The notes below the pieces were generated by a model. The model was not told the DNA's origin and searched no databases. It saw only the letters and a list, made by a program, of their open reading frames with translations. A program made the translations under genes and the position numbers. From contig CALSRZ010000001.1 in NCBI GenBank assembly GCA_943788895.1, forward strand, positions 62,001-126,000: a DNA stretch of 64,000 nt, read 5' to 3'. Position 1 is the stretch's first letter; every line of letters starts with the position of its first letter. The DNA comes from an uncultured Pseudomonadales bacterium. Lineage in GTDB: Bacteria; Pseudomonadota; Gammaproteobacteria; Pseudomonadales; Porticoccaceae. Shown piece after piece: positions 20,436 to 29,612 of this stretch.

Positions 20436-21305
20436 ATGAACTCAATGACATTAAATTGCGGCAGCAAAGTACTCGACCTATCGCGGCCGGCGGTAATGGG
20501 TATTCTCAATATCACACCGGATTCATTTTCTGACGGTGGTCAGTTATATGCCGGTAGCTCTCTCGACCTCGACAAAACCTTTCACGCTGTGGAAAAGATG
20601 CTTGCTGATGGCGCCGATATTATTGATATAGGGGGTGAATCTACTCGCCCGGGTGCAGCAGCAGTCTCTCAACAGCAGGAATTGGATCGTGTGATGCCAG
20701 TGCTGTTCGGTATTAAAGAGAGATTTGATGCTTTGATATCAGTGGATACCAGTACGGCGCAGGTGATTACTGAGGCTGCCAGTGGCGGCGCGCATATAAT
20801 CAATGATGTGCGAGCGTTGCAGCGAGAAGGCGCCCTTGAGGCCGCCGCGCAGAGTGGTTTGCCGGTCTGTTTAATGCATATGCAGAACCGTCCGGACAAT
20901 ATGCAAGACAGCCCCAGCTACAGCGATGTTGTAGCAGAGGTTATTAACTTTTTATTGCAGCGTAAACAGGCCTGTCTCGATGCAGGTATTGCCAGCGATC
21001 AAATCCTGCTCGACCCCGGATTTGGATTTGGCAAAACCTTGGAACATAATTTGACACTGTTTAAAGCACTGGATCAATTCGCTGCTACCGGTCACCCACT
21101 ATTAGTCGGTGTTTCTCGCAAGACAATGATTGGCCAGCTGCTTAATTCAGATGTTGATCAAAGACTAATTGGAAGTGTTACCATGGCGCTATTATCAGCT
21201 CAGATGGCAGCACAAAATATAAACTCCCAGGGACTGATACTGCGAGTGCACGATGTATTGGAAACTGTGCAGGCATTAACCATCTGGCGACGCGTTAACA
21301 AGTAA
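20436..21305 (+). CDS. folP: Dihydropteroate synthase FolP
   Basis: Condenses p-aminobenzoate with dihydropterin pyrophosphate in folate synthesis; sulfonamide target. TIM-barrel signatures are AVMGILNITPDSFSDGG, DIIDIGGESTRPGA, LMHMQNRPDNMQ, LLDPGFGFGKT and LVGVSRKTMIG. It is 289 residues from ATG 20436, or three fewer from ATG 20445; neither has a visible Shine-Dalgarno because a terminator ends at 20435. ftsH-folP-glmM is the usual order. Confidence 0.96.
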   Translation: MNSMTLNCGSKVLDLSRPAVMGILNITPDSFSDGGQLYAGSSLDLDKTFHAVEKMLADGADIIDIGGESTRPGAAAVSQQQELDRVMPVLFGIKERFDALISVDTSTAQVITEAASGGAHIINDVRALQREGALEAAAQSGLPVCLMHMQNRPDNMQDSPSYSDVVAEVINFLLQRKQACLDAGIASDQILLDPGFGFGKTLEHNLTLFKALDQFAATGHPLLVGVSRKTMIGQLLNSDVDQRLIGSVTMALLSAQMAAQNINSQGLILRVHDVLETVQALTIWRRVNK

Positions 21306-21325
21306 AACGGTGAGATAGAGAGAAT

Positions 21326-22669
21326 ATGACAAGAAAGTATTTTGGAACCGATGGTATCCGTGGTCGAGTGGGCGAAGCGCCTATTACCGCAGAGTTTTTC
21401 CTCAAGCTGGGTTGGGCTGCAGGCATCGTATTAACGCGCAATGCCAAGGGCAAAAAGCGTGTTCTGATCGGCAAGGATACAAGGGTTTCTGGTTATATGT
21501 TTGAGTCTGCACTCGAAGCCGGACTGATCGCTGCAGGTGTCGATGTAGATATGCTCGGCCCCATGCCGACACCCGCCATCGCCTACCTGACGCGCACCTT
21601 TCGTGCCGCCGCCGGTATTGTTATCAGCGCCTCCCACAACCCGGTTGAAGACAATGGCATAAAGTTCTTTGCTGCCGACGGTTACAAGCTGCCCGATGAA
21701 ATTGAACTGGAAATCGAAGCCCTGCTTGATCAGGTATTAGTGACTAAAGAATCCGACCAGTTGGGTAAGGCGCGTCGAGTGACCGATGCAGCTGGCCGCT
21801 ATATTGAGTTTTGTAAGGGAACACTGCCCTCAGGATTTACCCTGTCGGGCCTAAAGGTAGTTATCGACTGCGCAAACGGCGCAACCTACGATGTGGCGCC
21901 CAAAGTATTTAAAGAGTTGAGTGCTGAGACCATCACGATGGGCAATCGACCCAACGGCTTTAATATTAATGATCAATGTGGCTCTACCCATACCACTGCA
22001 CTGGCTGCGGCCGTGCTCGAAGAGAAGGCAGATCTGGGTATCGCCTTTGACGGTGACGGCGATCGGGTACTGTTTATAGATAATCAGGGTCAGTTGGTCG
22101 ATGGCGACGAGTTAATCTTTATTATCGCCCAGCACCGCAAGCAATCTCAGGGTGGCTGTAATGGTGTTGCCGGAACCCAGATGAGCAACCTCGGTTTAGA
22201 GTTGGCACTGGCCGAGATGGATATTCCCTTTGTGCGCACCAAGGTGGGCGACCGCTATGTAGTAGAAGCCATGAAAGAACATGGCTGGGATCTTGGCGGC
22301 GAAGGCTCAGGGCATGTGTTGTGCAGTGACCTCAATAGCACCGGTGACGGCATAGTCTCAGCACTTCAGGTGCTTCGCGCCCTGTCTGACAGTGGTGTGA
22401 CATTGCATAAATTAAAATCCGGTATGAGTAAATTCCCGCAGATAATGATTAATGTACGCCTGCCGAAAAAGGTTGATATCAGTGGTGATGCGGAGATTAA
22501 TAAAGCCGTTGCCGATGCCGAGAAGAAGCTTGATGGTCGCGGTCGTGTCCTGTTGCGCCCCTCTGGAACCGAGCCGCTAATTCGGGTTATGGTCGAGGGT
22601 GAAGACAATGTGCTGGTCAATAGTCTGGCCGTTGATATCGCTGAAATTGTAAAGCAGCGTATTGCCTGA
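21326..22669 (+). CDS. glmM: Phosphoglucosamine mutase GlmM
   Basis: Interconverts glucosamine 6- and 1-phosphate, feeding UDP-GlcNAc to MurA and LPS. It is 447 residues. The start [13 protein letters not shown], the phosphoserine loop [19 protein letters not shown], the Mg-binding [11 protein letters not shown], the sugar loop GEGSGH and the phosphate-binding [14 protein letters not shown] are all intact. It is 20 bases after folP, in the standard operon. Confidence 0.97.
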   Translation: MTRKYFGTDGIRGRVGEAPITAEFFLKLGWAAGIVLTRNAKGKKRVLIGKDTRVSGYMFESALEAGLIAAGVDVDMLGPMPTPAIAYLTRTFRAAAGIVISASHNPVEDNGIKFFAADGYKLPDEIELEIEALLDQVLVTKESDQLGKARRVTDAAGRYIEFCKGTLPSGFTLSGLKVVIDCANGATYDVAPKVFKELSAETITMGNRPNGFNINDQCGSTHTTALAAAVLEEKADLGIAFDGDGDRVLFIDNQGQLVDGDELIFIIAQHRKQSQGGCNGVAGTQMSNLGLELALAEMDIPFVRTKVGDRYVVEAMKEHGWDLGGEGSGHVLCSDLNSTGDGIVSALQVLRALSDSGVTLHKLKSGMSKFPQIMINVRLPKKVDISGDAEINKAVADAEKKLDGRGRVLLRPSGTEPLIRVMVEGEDNVLVNSLAVDIAEIVKQRIA

Positions 22670-22760
22670 TCGAAAAGCTGATTTGCTTATTGTATCTTAG
22701 CCGCTAGTCGGTTAGGATTTGCGCCCTTTTTGCAAGGCAGCTCTGAGAGGAGTGAAACGG

Positions 22761-23507
22761 ATGTTTAAATCGCTAATTGTGGGCAATTGGAAAATGCACG
22801 GCACAGCTGAGGAGGCGGTTAATTTAGCCAGCCAGCTAGCCGAGGGATGGAATGCCGGTAATGACGCAGTGGAAATGGCTATCTTTCCACCCTTTATTCA
22901 TATTCCAGCAGTTGCAGCGGCAGTTGCAAAAAGCACTATCAGTATTGGTGCACAGAATGTATCTGAGTATTCAGCAGGTGCTTATACAGGGGAGACCTCC
23001 GCAGAGATGCTGGTCGACCAGGGTTGTAAGTATGTGTTGGTAGGACATTCAGAGCGACGAGCGATGCACAATGAAAGCAGCGAAACCGTCGCCGAAAAGT
23101 TTATAGCAGCGCAGAGTGCCGGTTTGATACCGATCCTCTGTGTTGGTGAATCGCTTCAACAGCGTCAGGGCAACCAGACTGTCGAAGTGGTTTCAGCGCA
23201 AATAGCCGCGGTAGTTGAGCGCGCAGGTTTGCACAATGTATGTCGGGCAGTGATTGCCTATGAGCCGGTCTGGGCTGTGGGTACTGGTGAAACAGCAACC
23301 CCGAACCAGGCGCAGCAAGTTCACAGCGCGATACGCGCTCAGCTTGGTGAAGCAGGACAGTCAACACAGCTACTCTATGGTGGCAGTGTAAAGGCAGAGA
23401 ATGCTGCAGAGTTATTTGCCCAGCCGGATATCAATGGTGGACTGGTTGGTGGGGCCTCATTAGAGGCAGTTGAATTTTTAAATATTGCAAAACTTATAGA
23501 AGCTTAA
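22761..23507 (+). CDS. tpiA: Triosephosphate isomerase TpiA
   Basis: Interconverts dihydroxyacetone phosphate and glyceraldehyde 3-phosphate. The N-terminal VGNWKMHGT with the catalytic Lys, electrophile His in LVGHSERR, general-base Glu in AYEPVWAVGTG and phosphate loop LYGGSVKAENA are all present. ATG at 22761 (AGGAG upstream) gives 248 residues; an in-frame GTG lies three codons earlier. Two bases upstream of secG. Confidence 0.97.
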   Translation: MFKSLIVGNWKMHGTAEEAVNLASQLAEGWNAGNDAVEMAIFPPFIHIPAVAAAVAKSTISIGAQNVSEYSAGAYTGETSAEMLVDQGCKYVLVGHSERRAMHNESSETVAEKFIAAQSAGLIPILCVGESLQQRQGNQTVEVVSAQIAAVVERAGLHNVCRAVIAYEPVWAVGTGETATPNQAQQVHSAIRAQLGEAGQSTQLLYGGSVKAENAAELFAQPDINGGLVGGASLEAVEFLNIAKLIEA

Positions 23508-23509
23508 TA

Positions 23510-23860
23510 ATGGAAAATTTTATTTTAATCTTTCACTTCCTGATCGCAGTTGTTCTAGTCGGTCTGGTATTAATTCAGCAGGGTAAAGGCGCAGAAGCGG
23601 GGGCCTCATTTGGTTCTGGAGCTTCTCAGACAGTCTTTGGCAGCGCCGGCAGCTGGAACTTCTTCAGCAAAGCCACTGCGGTTCTCTCGACAGTTTTCTT
23701 TGCTACCAGTATCAGCCTAGCTGTTGTTGCCAAGAACAAAACTGTTGTCGACAGCGACCTGTTGCCAGAGCTTGAAGCGATTCCTTTTGAAGCGTTGCAA
23801 GAGTCTGATGTTCCTGCTGTTAACGAAAGTACAGAAGAGACTTCTGACGTTCCTCAGTAA
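23510..23860 (+). CDS. secG: Preprotein translocase subunit SecG
   Basis: Small two-helix subunit of the SecYEG channel. It is 116 residues: the first helix (LIFHFLIAVVLVGLVLIQQG), the conserved KGAEAGASFGSGASQTVFGS loop, and the second helix (ATAVLSTVFFATSISLAVV), ending in an acidic tail. Its place between tpiA and tRNA-Leu is the standard gammaproteobacterial one. Confidence 0.95.
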   Translation: MENFILIFHFLIAVVLVGLVLIQQGKGAEAGASFGSGASQTVFGSAGSWNFFSKATAVLSTVFFATSISLAVVAKNKTVVDSDLLPELEAIPFEALQESDVPAVNESTEETSDVPQ

Positions 23861-23973
23861 AAACCTCGTTTAGTTTTAAGTTCGGCTCAGATGTTAGAAT
23901 TGGTAGCTACCTTGCGTAGCCTGTTGCTGGTTTTGGCACTAAGTTATTAAGTTTAGAGAGTTAAAATGTTATA

Positions 23974-24059
23974 TGCCCAAGTGGTGGAATTGGTAGACAC
24001 GCTATCTTGAGGGGGTAGTGGCGAAAGCCGTGCCGGTTCAAGTCCGGCCTTGGGCACCA
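23974..24059 (+). tRNA. tRNA-Leu (GAG)
   Basis: An 86-base cloverleaf with an encoded CCA. The acceptor GCCCAAG/CTTGGGC pairs perfectly, the D-arm is GTGGAATTGGTAGACAC, the anticodon stem CTATC/GGTAG carries loop TTGAGGG with anticodon GAG, a long class-II variable arm follows, and the T-arm is GGTTCAAGTCC. Same position as leuU of E. coli after secG. Confidence 0.97.
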
Positions 24060-24068
24060 ACTCAAAGA

Positions 24069-24120
24069 CCAGTAATTTTTTACTGGCAATCAAAAAGCTC
24101 CGCCAGTCGGGGCTTTTTTT
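24069..24120 (+). terminator. Hairpin and terminator after tRNA-Leu
   Basis: A small hairpin CCAGTAA/TTACTGG (24069-24086) is followed by AAAAAGCTCC/GGGGCTTTTT (24092-24101 and 24109-24118) with a T-run. It closes the glmM-secG-tRNA-Leu transcription unit and marks the left edge of the accessory island. Confidence 0.88.
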
Positions 24121-24121
24121 G

Positions 24122-24209
24122 TGTCTAAAAAAAGCCATATAAATGACATCAGTTTGCCATCCAAGCTTCATTTTTGTGTCACTTCATTGTCATTGGAACA
24201 GACTATTTT
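24122..24209 (+). promoter_or_regulatory. PhoB-like array before the TonB receptor gene
   Basis: Half-sites resembling TGTCAT recur every 11 bases exactly: TGTCTA (24122), AGCCAT (24133), TGACAT (24144), TGCCAT (24155), CTTCAT (24166), TGTCAC (24177), TGTCAT (24188). The last two form a good Pho box of the E. coli type (two 7-bp repeats, 11-bp period), in the direction of the receptor gene. A -10-like TATTTT lies at 24204-24209, giving a leader of about 30 bases. The first one or two units are weak and may be chance. Confidence 0.72.
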
Positions 24210-24244
24210 CACCGGACTAAATTTTTAGTCTTTTGGGGAAGATA

Positions 24245-26731
24245 ATGAAGAAGTTAAATTTGTGTTTGGCACTACTTACCGCTTCCAGCGTTATGGCGAT
24301 CTCTGCTGTAGCCCAGGATGCATCATCAATTGAAGAAGTCACTGTAGTGGGCAGCAAAGCTACACTGATCTCTGCTGTAGAAAAGCAGCGTGAATCCAAT
24401 AACCTGATCTCTGTTGTAGATTCGGATGCAATGGGCAGCTTTGCTGATACCACTGCTGCTGAAGCAATCAGAAGACTGCCCGGTATCTCTATCGAAAACG
24501 ACCAGTCAGAAGGCCGTTATGTCACTATTCGTGGCTTGAGTTCAGACCTTAACTCAATCGCTGTCAATGGTGCATCCATGGTGGCACCGGAAAATGGTCG
24601 CAGCGTTATGCTCGACGGCCTGCCCACAGAACTGCTCGATTCCATTACAGTGGCCAAGTCGCTGACCCCTGAAATGGATTCGGATTCAATTGGTGGACGT
24701 GTTGATTTCAACACCAAGAAGCCATCAGAGTTGGAAGACCGACTGCTAAAGCTGAAAGCACAGAACAACTTTAACGAGTACGCCGCAGAAAAGCTCAATC
24801 CAAAGCTGGCCCTGACCTATGGCGATAAGATCAATGACCAGGCTGCCCACGTGATTGGCCTGACCTACTCGAGCAAGGACATTGTTGCCTTTAACAATGA
24901 GACCGGTTTTGGCTGGGAAGATGGCGCAATGAATGACGACTACGAAATGCGCTACTACGAGCTGACCAGAGAGCGTTTCGGTGTGACTTACGATGTGGAT
25001 TTCACCTTCGGTGATGACCGTCTGTTTGCCAACCTGTTCTGGAACCAGTACGACGATTCCGAGCTGCGTTGGAAAGATGAGTATGGCGATATTGGCGACC
25101 AGGTGATCTCAACATCAGCGGATGGCATGGTTGTTAATGAGATTAAACACGATGCTGAAACCCGTGTGCGTGAAGAGACCCGTACCATTGCCGCTTTTAA
25201 CCTGGGCTACGAGACTATGGCTTCCGGTTGGGCAATCGATACTATGGCCAGCTACTCTTTTGCTGAAGAAGATGACAGCAACAATGCTGAAGCCAACTTC
25301 CGAACCAAGTACAGAAATGATGACAAGATCACTACCATCAACTGGGCAGACCCCCAGCATCCTTTCCTGACACCTGCTGATAACTCTCTCTATGATCCTG
25401 CGGAAATGGGCTTTGATTCTTTTGAGAGCACTGCAAATGTTTCCAAGGACTCGGAAGTTGCTTTTGTTTTTAACGCTGAAAAAGAGTTCGATATTGGTGT
25501 TGTTAAAGCCGGTGTAAAAGCCAAGAGCCGTGAGAAAGATGTCGATGATTACATCATTGTCTACGACGGCTGGGGCGACAATACTCTGGCAGATATGAAT
25601 CCACAGACAAATTCTGACTGGTTCTTTGCCAACCAGACCTTTAGCCAGCAGGCTGATCCGGATCTGGTCTGGGCTATGAGAGATCTGGTTTCTGAGATGG
25701 ATCTGGATTTTGAAGATGATAGCAGCCGTGACTTCACAACTACTGAAGATATCTTTGCCGCCTATGTTCAAAACACTTACCAGTGGGAAAAAGGTGTAGT
25801 GATTGCCGGTGTGCGTTATGAAAATACCTCTGTTGATTCACAGGCATATGACGCTGCAACCCTTGAACAGACCACTGCTTCAAGTGATCACTCGTTCTTT
25901 GCACCCAGTGTAAATGTTAAGTACTTCTTCAATGATCAGCTTCAATTGCGTGCAGCAATCTGGAAAGGCCTGTCACGTCCTGGCTTTAAGAAAACTGCGC
26001 CAAAACTGGATGTTGATTATGACGACGGTGGTGCCACTGTCAGTGGTTCAGCGGGTAACCCATTGCTGAAGCCCTACGAAGCGGTTAACTACGATCTGTC
26101 TCTGGAGTTCTACGGTGAAGGCATGACTTTCCTCAGCGCCGGCCTGTTCAGAAAAGATATCAAGAACGCCATTTATCCAACCCTTCAGCAGAATGCCACC
26201 ATTATGGGTATCAGCTTTAATGACGGTGTTGAAACCTGGATTAACGCTGATGATTCGACGATTAATGGTTTTGAATTAAATGGCCAGTACGGTTGGGAAA
26301 GTGGCATGTACGTTACAGCCAATATTACCCTGACCGATGGCGAGAGCACTTTCGCCTACGAAGACGACCAGACGTTCACTACTCCGTTTAGAAAACTGGC
26401 AGATGAAGCAGCCAATGTCAGTATCGGTTACGACAAGGGACCATGGGATGTTCGTCTTGCGGCCAACTACCGCAGCGAATACCTCGATTGGCTGGCCGAC
26501 GAAAATGAAGGTATCGATGATGTCAGTGAAAACAATATGCGCTGGGTTGATGCCCACCTGCAGGTTGACCTGACAGCCAAGTACAAAGTCAGTTCAGCAG
26601 TTGAGGTCAAATTCGAAGCCGTCAATCTGGGCAACCGCCCTGAATACTACTACTGGGGTAATGATTCACAGCTTTCCCAGTACGATATTTACGGTAAGAA
26701 CTACTCACTGGGTATGACTTACAACTTCTAA
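24245..26731 (+). CDS. TonB-dependent outer-membrane receptor, phytase-linked
   Basis: Outer-membrane active transporter of 828 residues. A signal peptide (about 1-22) is followed by a plug domain (AAEAIRRLPGISIENDQSEG, VTIRGLSSDLNSIAVNGASM, DSIGGRVDFNTKKP) and a 22-strand barrel ending in YNF. The plug resembles the TIGR01782 (Xanthomonas/Caulobacter-type) group of polymer receptors, not classic siderophore receptors. ATG at 24245 has GGGGAAG upstream. Next to a phytase gene and behind a PhoB-like array; substrate (phytate or another organic phosphate, or its product) is inference. Confidence 0.9.
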   Translation: MKKLNLCLALLTASSVMAISAVAQDASSIEEVTVVGSKATLISAVEKQRESNNLISVVDSDAMGSFADTTAAEAIRRLPGISIENDQSEGRYVTIRGLSSDLNSIAVNGASMVAPENGRSVMLDGLPTELLDSITVAKSLTPEMDSDSIGGRVDFNTKKPSELEDRLLKLKAQNNFNEYAAEKLNPKLALTYGDKINDQAAHVIGLTYSSKDIVAFNNETGFGWEDGAMNDDYEMRYYELTRERFGVTYDVDFTFGDDRLFANLFWNQYDDSELRWKDEYGDIGDQVISTSADGMVVNEIKHDAETRVREETRTIAAFNLGYETMASGWAIDTMASYSFAEEDDSNNAEANFRTKYRNDDKITTINWADPQHPFLTPADNSLYDPAEMGFDSFESTANVSKDSEVAFVFNAEKEFDIGVVKAGVKAKSREKDVDDYIIVYDGWGDNTLADMNPQTNSDWFFANQTFSQQADPDLVWAMRDLVSEMDLDFEDDSSRDFTTTEDIFAAYVQNTYQWEKGVVIAGVRYENTSVDSQAYDAATLEQTTASSDHSFFAPSVNVKYFFNDQLQLRAAIWKGLSRPGFKKTAPKLDVDYDDGGATVSGSAGNPLLKPYEAVNYDLSLEFYGEGMTFLSAGLFRKDIKNAIYPTLQQNATIMGISFNDGVETWINADDSTINGFELNGQYGWESGMYVTANITLTDGESTFAYEDDQTFTTPFRKLADEAANVSIGYDKGPWDVRLAANYRSEYLDWLADENEGIDDVSENNMRWVDAHLQVDLTAKYKVSSAVEVKFEAVNLGNRPEYYYWGNDSQLSQYDIYGKNYSLGMTYNF

Positions 26732-26765
26732 ATCTATGATCTTGAATTCAGGATTTAAGATACCT

Positions 26766-26800
26766 CCCCGGCAGGGTATTACCTGCCGGGGTTTTTATTT
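26766..26800 (+). terminator. Hairpin terminator between receptor and phytase genes
   Basis: A perfect ten-pair stem CCCCGGCAGG/CCTGCCGGGG (26766-26775, 26782-26791) with a six-base loop is followed by TTTTTATTT. It lies inside the receptor-phytase pair, so it may damp phytase expression relative to the receptor if the two are co-transcribed. Confidence 0.9.
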
Positions 26801-26821
26801 ATCCCAATAAAGGAATTGAAA

Positions 26822-27907
26822 TTGCGTAAATCAAAACTGCTGGTTGAACAAAGAATTTTCCAGCCAAAGGCATTTATGGCGCTGGCCATATCCAGTCTGT
26901 TATTTCTCGGCGGCTGCAGCGACCCGCTTGAAGTATCAGCGCTCTATGAGACTCCCCAAGTTATCTCGCCAGACGATGCGGCTGATGATCCGGCTATCTG
27001 GTTGAATCAGGCCGTTCCGGAACAGTCGATAATTTTGGGTACAGATAAGAAGAGTGGTGTCTATGCCTATAATCTGCAGGGCGAACAAATCGGTTACACC
27101 GAACTGGGCAAGATCAATAATATCGATACCCGCAGTTTGGACTCCGACACTTATATACTAGCTTCAAACCGTACTGACCAGACTGTCGACCTGTGGCGTT
27201 TTGCTGATTTGGCAATGTCTGAAGCTGCCGCCAAAAGTGATTTCTCACTGCCCCTCGAACGCAGTATCCAGGGCCAGTCAGAGATCAATATCTACGGTGC
27301 CTGTATGGGCCTAGACAAGACATTTGGATTGCTGGCATTTATCACTGAAGATGAGGGTCCCCGTGTTGAGGTATGGCAGTATGTGAATAACAGTCTCAAC
27401 CTGATCCACACCTTTAATAATGGCGGTGAGTCTGAGGGCTGCGTCTATGATGATGAAAATCGCACCCTGTTTGTTTCAGAGGAAGAGGTCAACGGTGTCC
27501 TGCGGGCCTATCAGTTATCAGATATTCTGGATTTTTCCTCGCCTGTGGTTATAGATTCCCGCAAAGGTAATATCGGCGGTGATCCCGAGGGCGTTACCCT
27601 GTACAAAACCTCTTCTAGCGAGGGCTATCTGATACTCTCCTCTCAGGGAGATTCCAAATTTAATCTCTACAGCCGCACTGCACCCTATAATTATCTGAGC
27701 AGCTTCAGGGTTGCTGATGGGGAAGTAGTCGATGGTGTCACTATTACCGATGGTATTGCGGCTATTAACTACCCGTTAAACGAGGATTTTCCAGAGGGAC
27801 TTCTGGTGGTTCAGGATAATGACAATACCCATGAGGGTGATCTTCTTCGTCAGAATTTCAAACTGATTTCATTCTCTGAAGTGATTGCTGCTTTACAGCT
27901 AAGGTAG
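26822..27907 (+). CDS. Beta-propeller phytase (3-phytase), lipoprotein
   Basis: Phytases of this class (BPP) remove phosphate from inositol hexakisphosphate with Ca2+. The protein has a lipoprotein signal with lipobox LFLGGC, so it is probably anchored in the outer membrane, followed by blades typical of BPP: VISPDDAADDPAIWLNQ, SIILGTDKKSGVYAYNLQG, GDPEGVTLYKTS and VVQDNDNTHEGDLL. TTG at 26822 with AAGGA seven bases upstream is the likely start; TTG at 26816 and ATG at 26876 are alternatives. Its pairing with a TonB receptor is known from other marine and freshwater bacteria. Confidence 0.87.
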   Translation: MRKSKLLVEQRIFQPKAFMALAISSLLFLGGCSDPLEVSALYETPQVISPDDAADDPAIWLNQAVPEQSIILGTDKKSGVYAYNLQGEQIGYTELGKINNIDTRSLDSDTYILASNRTDQTVDLWRFADLAMSEAAAKSDFSLPLERSIQGQSEINIYGACMGLDKTFGLLAFITEDEGPRVEVWQYVNNSLNLIHTFNNGGESEGCVYDDENRTLFVSEEEVNGVLRAYQLSDILDFSSPVVIDSRKGNIGGDPEGVTLYKTSSSEGYLILSSQGDSKFNLYSRTAPYNYLSSFRVADGEVVDGVTITDGIAAINYPLNEDFPEGLLVVQDNDNTHEGDLLRQNFKLISFSEVIAALQLR

Positions 27908-27944
27908 GCTGCACAGAACAAGCAGCAGTAAAAGTCAAAACAGC

Positions 27945-27980
27945 AAAAGCAGCTGGGTCAGAAGGACTTAGCTGCTTTTT
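27945..27980. terminator. Bidirectional terminator between phytase and glycosyltransferase genes
   Basis: The stem AAAAGCAGCT/AGCTGCTTTT (27945-27954, 27970-27979) with T-rich ends on both strands lies between convergent genes and can stop both. Confidence 0.82.
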
Positions 27981-28014
27981 GCATAGGTCAGGTTCTGGTA
28001 GAGGGTTGTAACAG

Positions 28015-29058
28015 TTATGAAGAGAAGTGCTCTGTCTTGGTAGCATCCCAGAGTTGGGATGAGATATGGGCAATTGACTGGTTTCTGCCTGAAACGATCC
28101 AATCGACCAGATACTGAGCCACATCGGGATAGGTGACTTTGCTTCTGGCTGAGGACGCCAGCCATTTTGCAGTTGCGCTAATATCCAAGGCAGACATACT
28201 GGATCCAAGGTTGAGACGCTCCAGTGCTATGGTATTAGATTGCTGTTCCATCTGCTGGGCAACCGGTTTTACCAGCAGCTTCTTGCCGAGCTGAAGAGCT
28301 TCACTGGGCAACTCAAAGCCCGCATTGCAAATCACCGCCTCGGCACGGTGCAGATCCTCTTGGAAACCGGCTCTGGATGGCGGGCGGAAACTGATATTAC
28401 CTCTCTCACTGTGAGTGGCATCCGGGTGGTAGACAATAAATTTATAGTCGGCAAAACTGCCGAGAAATTGAGCAATACTGTCGAGGTTTTCAAAGGGTAA
28501 ATAAACCAGGTTTAAACCCTTTTCGACACTGCACTCAAAGTGTTCAACGGGTGCGATTGGTGGTAGCACCGGGCAGTTAAATTGATCCCAGTGCAATCCC
28601 AGAGCTATATCCGCTGGGGCCAGGTTGTTCATTACCCAGCGATGCACTGGTGTTGTGCGACACATGGGAACTCTGCTGAAGGTAAAAGCATACTGGTGGC
28701 CGAGGCCTATTACCTTTATCCCGGCGCGCTTTCCGGCTCGGGCAGTGATGGGTTCGTAGTCGCTGATTACCAGATCATAGCTGCTGGCATCCAGTTCGGC
28801 GGTATCCCTGAGTAACTGAAAAAGGTTATTTTTAAGAAGGGTTTTTGACCAGATAACCCTGCCAGAGCCGGTGGCGAATGTAATACCGCGCCTGACCTGG
28901 AAATCACCAAAAGCCTGCATATCAAACAGCTCTTCCCGGGGGCGGCCGGAAAACAGAAAATCAACCTGGATATCAGTTTTTGCAAAGGCTGCGGCCATAG
29001 CACGGGCGCGAGTTATATGGCCATTACCAGTGGCCTGGACACCGTAGAGTATTTTCAT
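28015..29058 (-). CDS. Glycosyltransferase, MJ1255/VC2487 type
   Basis: GT-B fold family transferase of 347 residues. The start ILYGVQATGNGHITRARAMA is the glycine-rich N-terminal loop seen in MGDG-synthase/MurG-like enzymes and the MJ1255/VC2487 group. The C-terminal donor part has CNAGFELPSEALQLGKKLLVKPV, the usual nucleotide-sugar site. No signal peptide. ATG overlaps the PAP2 gene stop by four bases, so they are coupled. The acceptor is unknown; a diacylglycerol acceptor is my inference from the neighbouring lipid genes. Confidence is for the family. Confidence 0.8.
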   Translation of the reverse strand: MKILYGVQATGNGHITRARAMAAAFAKTDIQVDFLFSGRPREELFDMQAFGDFQVRRGITFATGSGRVIWSKTLLKNNLFQLLRDTAELDASSYDLVISDYEPITARAGKRAGIKVIGLGHQYAFTFSRVPMCRTTPVHRWVMNNLAPADIALGLHWDQFNCPVLPPIAPVEHFECSVEKGLNLVYLPFENLDSIAQFLGSFADYKFIVYHPDATHSERGNISFRPPSRAGFQEDLHRAEAVICNAGFELPSEALQLGKKLLVKPVAQQMEQQSNTIALERLNLGSSMSALDISATAKWLASSARSKVTYPDVAQYLVDWIVSGRNQSIAHISSQLWDATKTEHFSS

Positions 29059-29594
29059 AGGATCAGTGTAAGGGCGATCTGGGCACAGCTAAAGCCGAGT
29101 ATGGCTCCGGCAAATGTATCGGATGGGAAATGCACGCCGAGGCAAACTCTCGAGCAGCCGACCATGGCCGCCCAGATATAGATATAGGGTGCGGTTGCCG
29201 GAAAGCAGGTGGTCAGCACGGTAGCCACCAAGAACGCAGCTGATGTATGCCCGGAGGGAAAGCTAAACTGGTCGCCGGGGATAACCATCCCCTTAATATC
29301 TGGCAGGCAGTCTGAGGGACGGTTGCGTTTAAAACCCTCCTTTAAAATTTTGTAGAGAGGGCGCTCGATAGCAAAGGCGCCGAGCATCGCCAGGCCAAAT
29401 TGGTATTCATGGGTAGTGCCCATAAAGAGCAGGGCCAGTAGGATCAGCGGATATAGATAACCGTCGGCGGTTGTGGAGATAACACGGCCAAAAATGGCAA
29501 GCTGGGGAAATAATTCCCTGGTCAGCAGCCAGCGCAGTGCCCGGATATCAAGGCTGCTGAGTCGCTGGATCAATGTATTTTTTTCGATTTCCAT
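29055..29594 (-). CDS. PAP2-family membrane phosphatase
   Basis: Integral membrane phosphatase of 179 residues with several helices. The three PAP2 motifs are complete: KEGFKRNRP (KX6RP), FPSGHTSA (PSGH) and SRVCLGVHFPSD (SRX5HX3D). Enzymes of this type remove phosphate from phosphatidate, phosphatidylglycerol phosphate or undecaprenyl pyrophosphate. Coupled to the glycosyltransferase downstream and preceded by PhoB-like half-sites; formation of diacylglycerol from phosphatidate is a hypothesis. Confidence 0.88.
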   Translation of the reverse strand: MEIEKNTLIQRLSSLDIRALRWLLTRELFPQLAIFGRVISTTADGYLYPLILLALLFMGTTHEYQFGLAMLGAFAIERPLYKILKEGFKRNRPSDCLPDIKGMVIPGDQFSFPSGHTSAAFLVATVLTTCFPATAPYIYIWAAMVGCSRVCLGVHFPSDTFAGAILGFSCAQIALTLIL

Positions 29595-29612
29595 AGTAAA
29601 ACCATAGCTAGC

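Noticed and set aside
23893-23920. GAATTGGTAG before tRNA-Leu as a tRNA remnant
   Set aside because: Only ten bases match the D-arm; no other part of a tRNA is found, so chance is enough.
25115-25771. Antisense frame of 218 codons in the TonB receptor gene
   Set aside because: Shadow of the barrel-coding region without signal, domain or Shine-Dalgarno.
24245-26731. TonB receptor as a siderophore receptor
   Set aside because: No Fur-like box; PhoB-like sites upstream and a phytase downstream point to phosphate.
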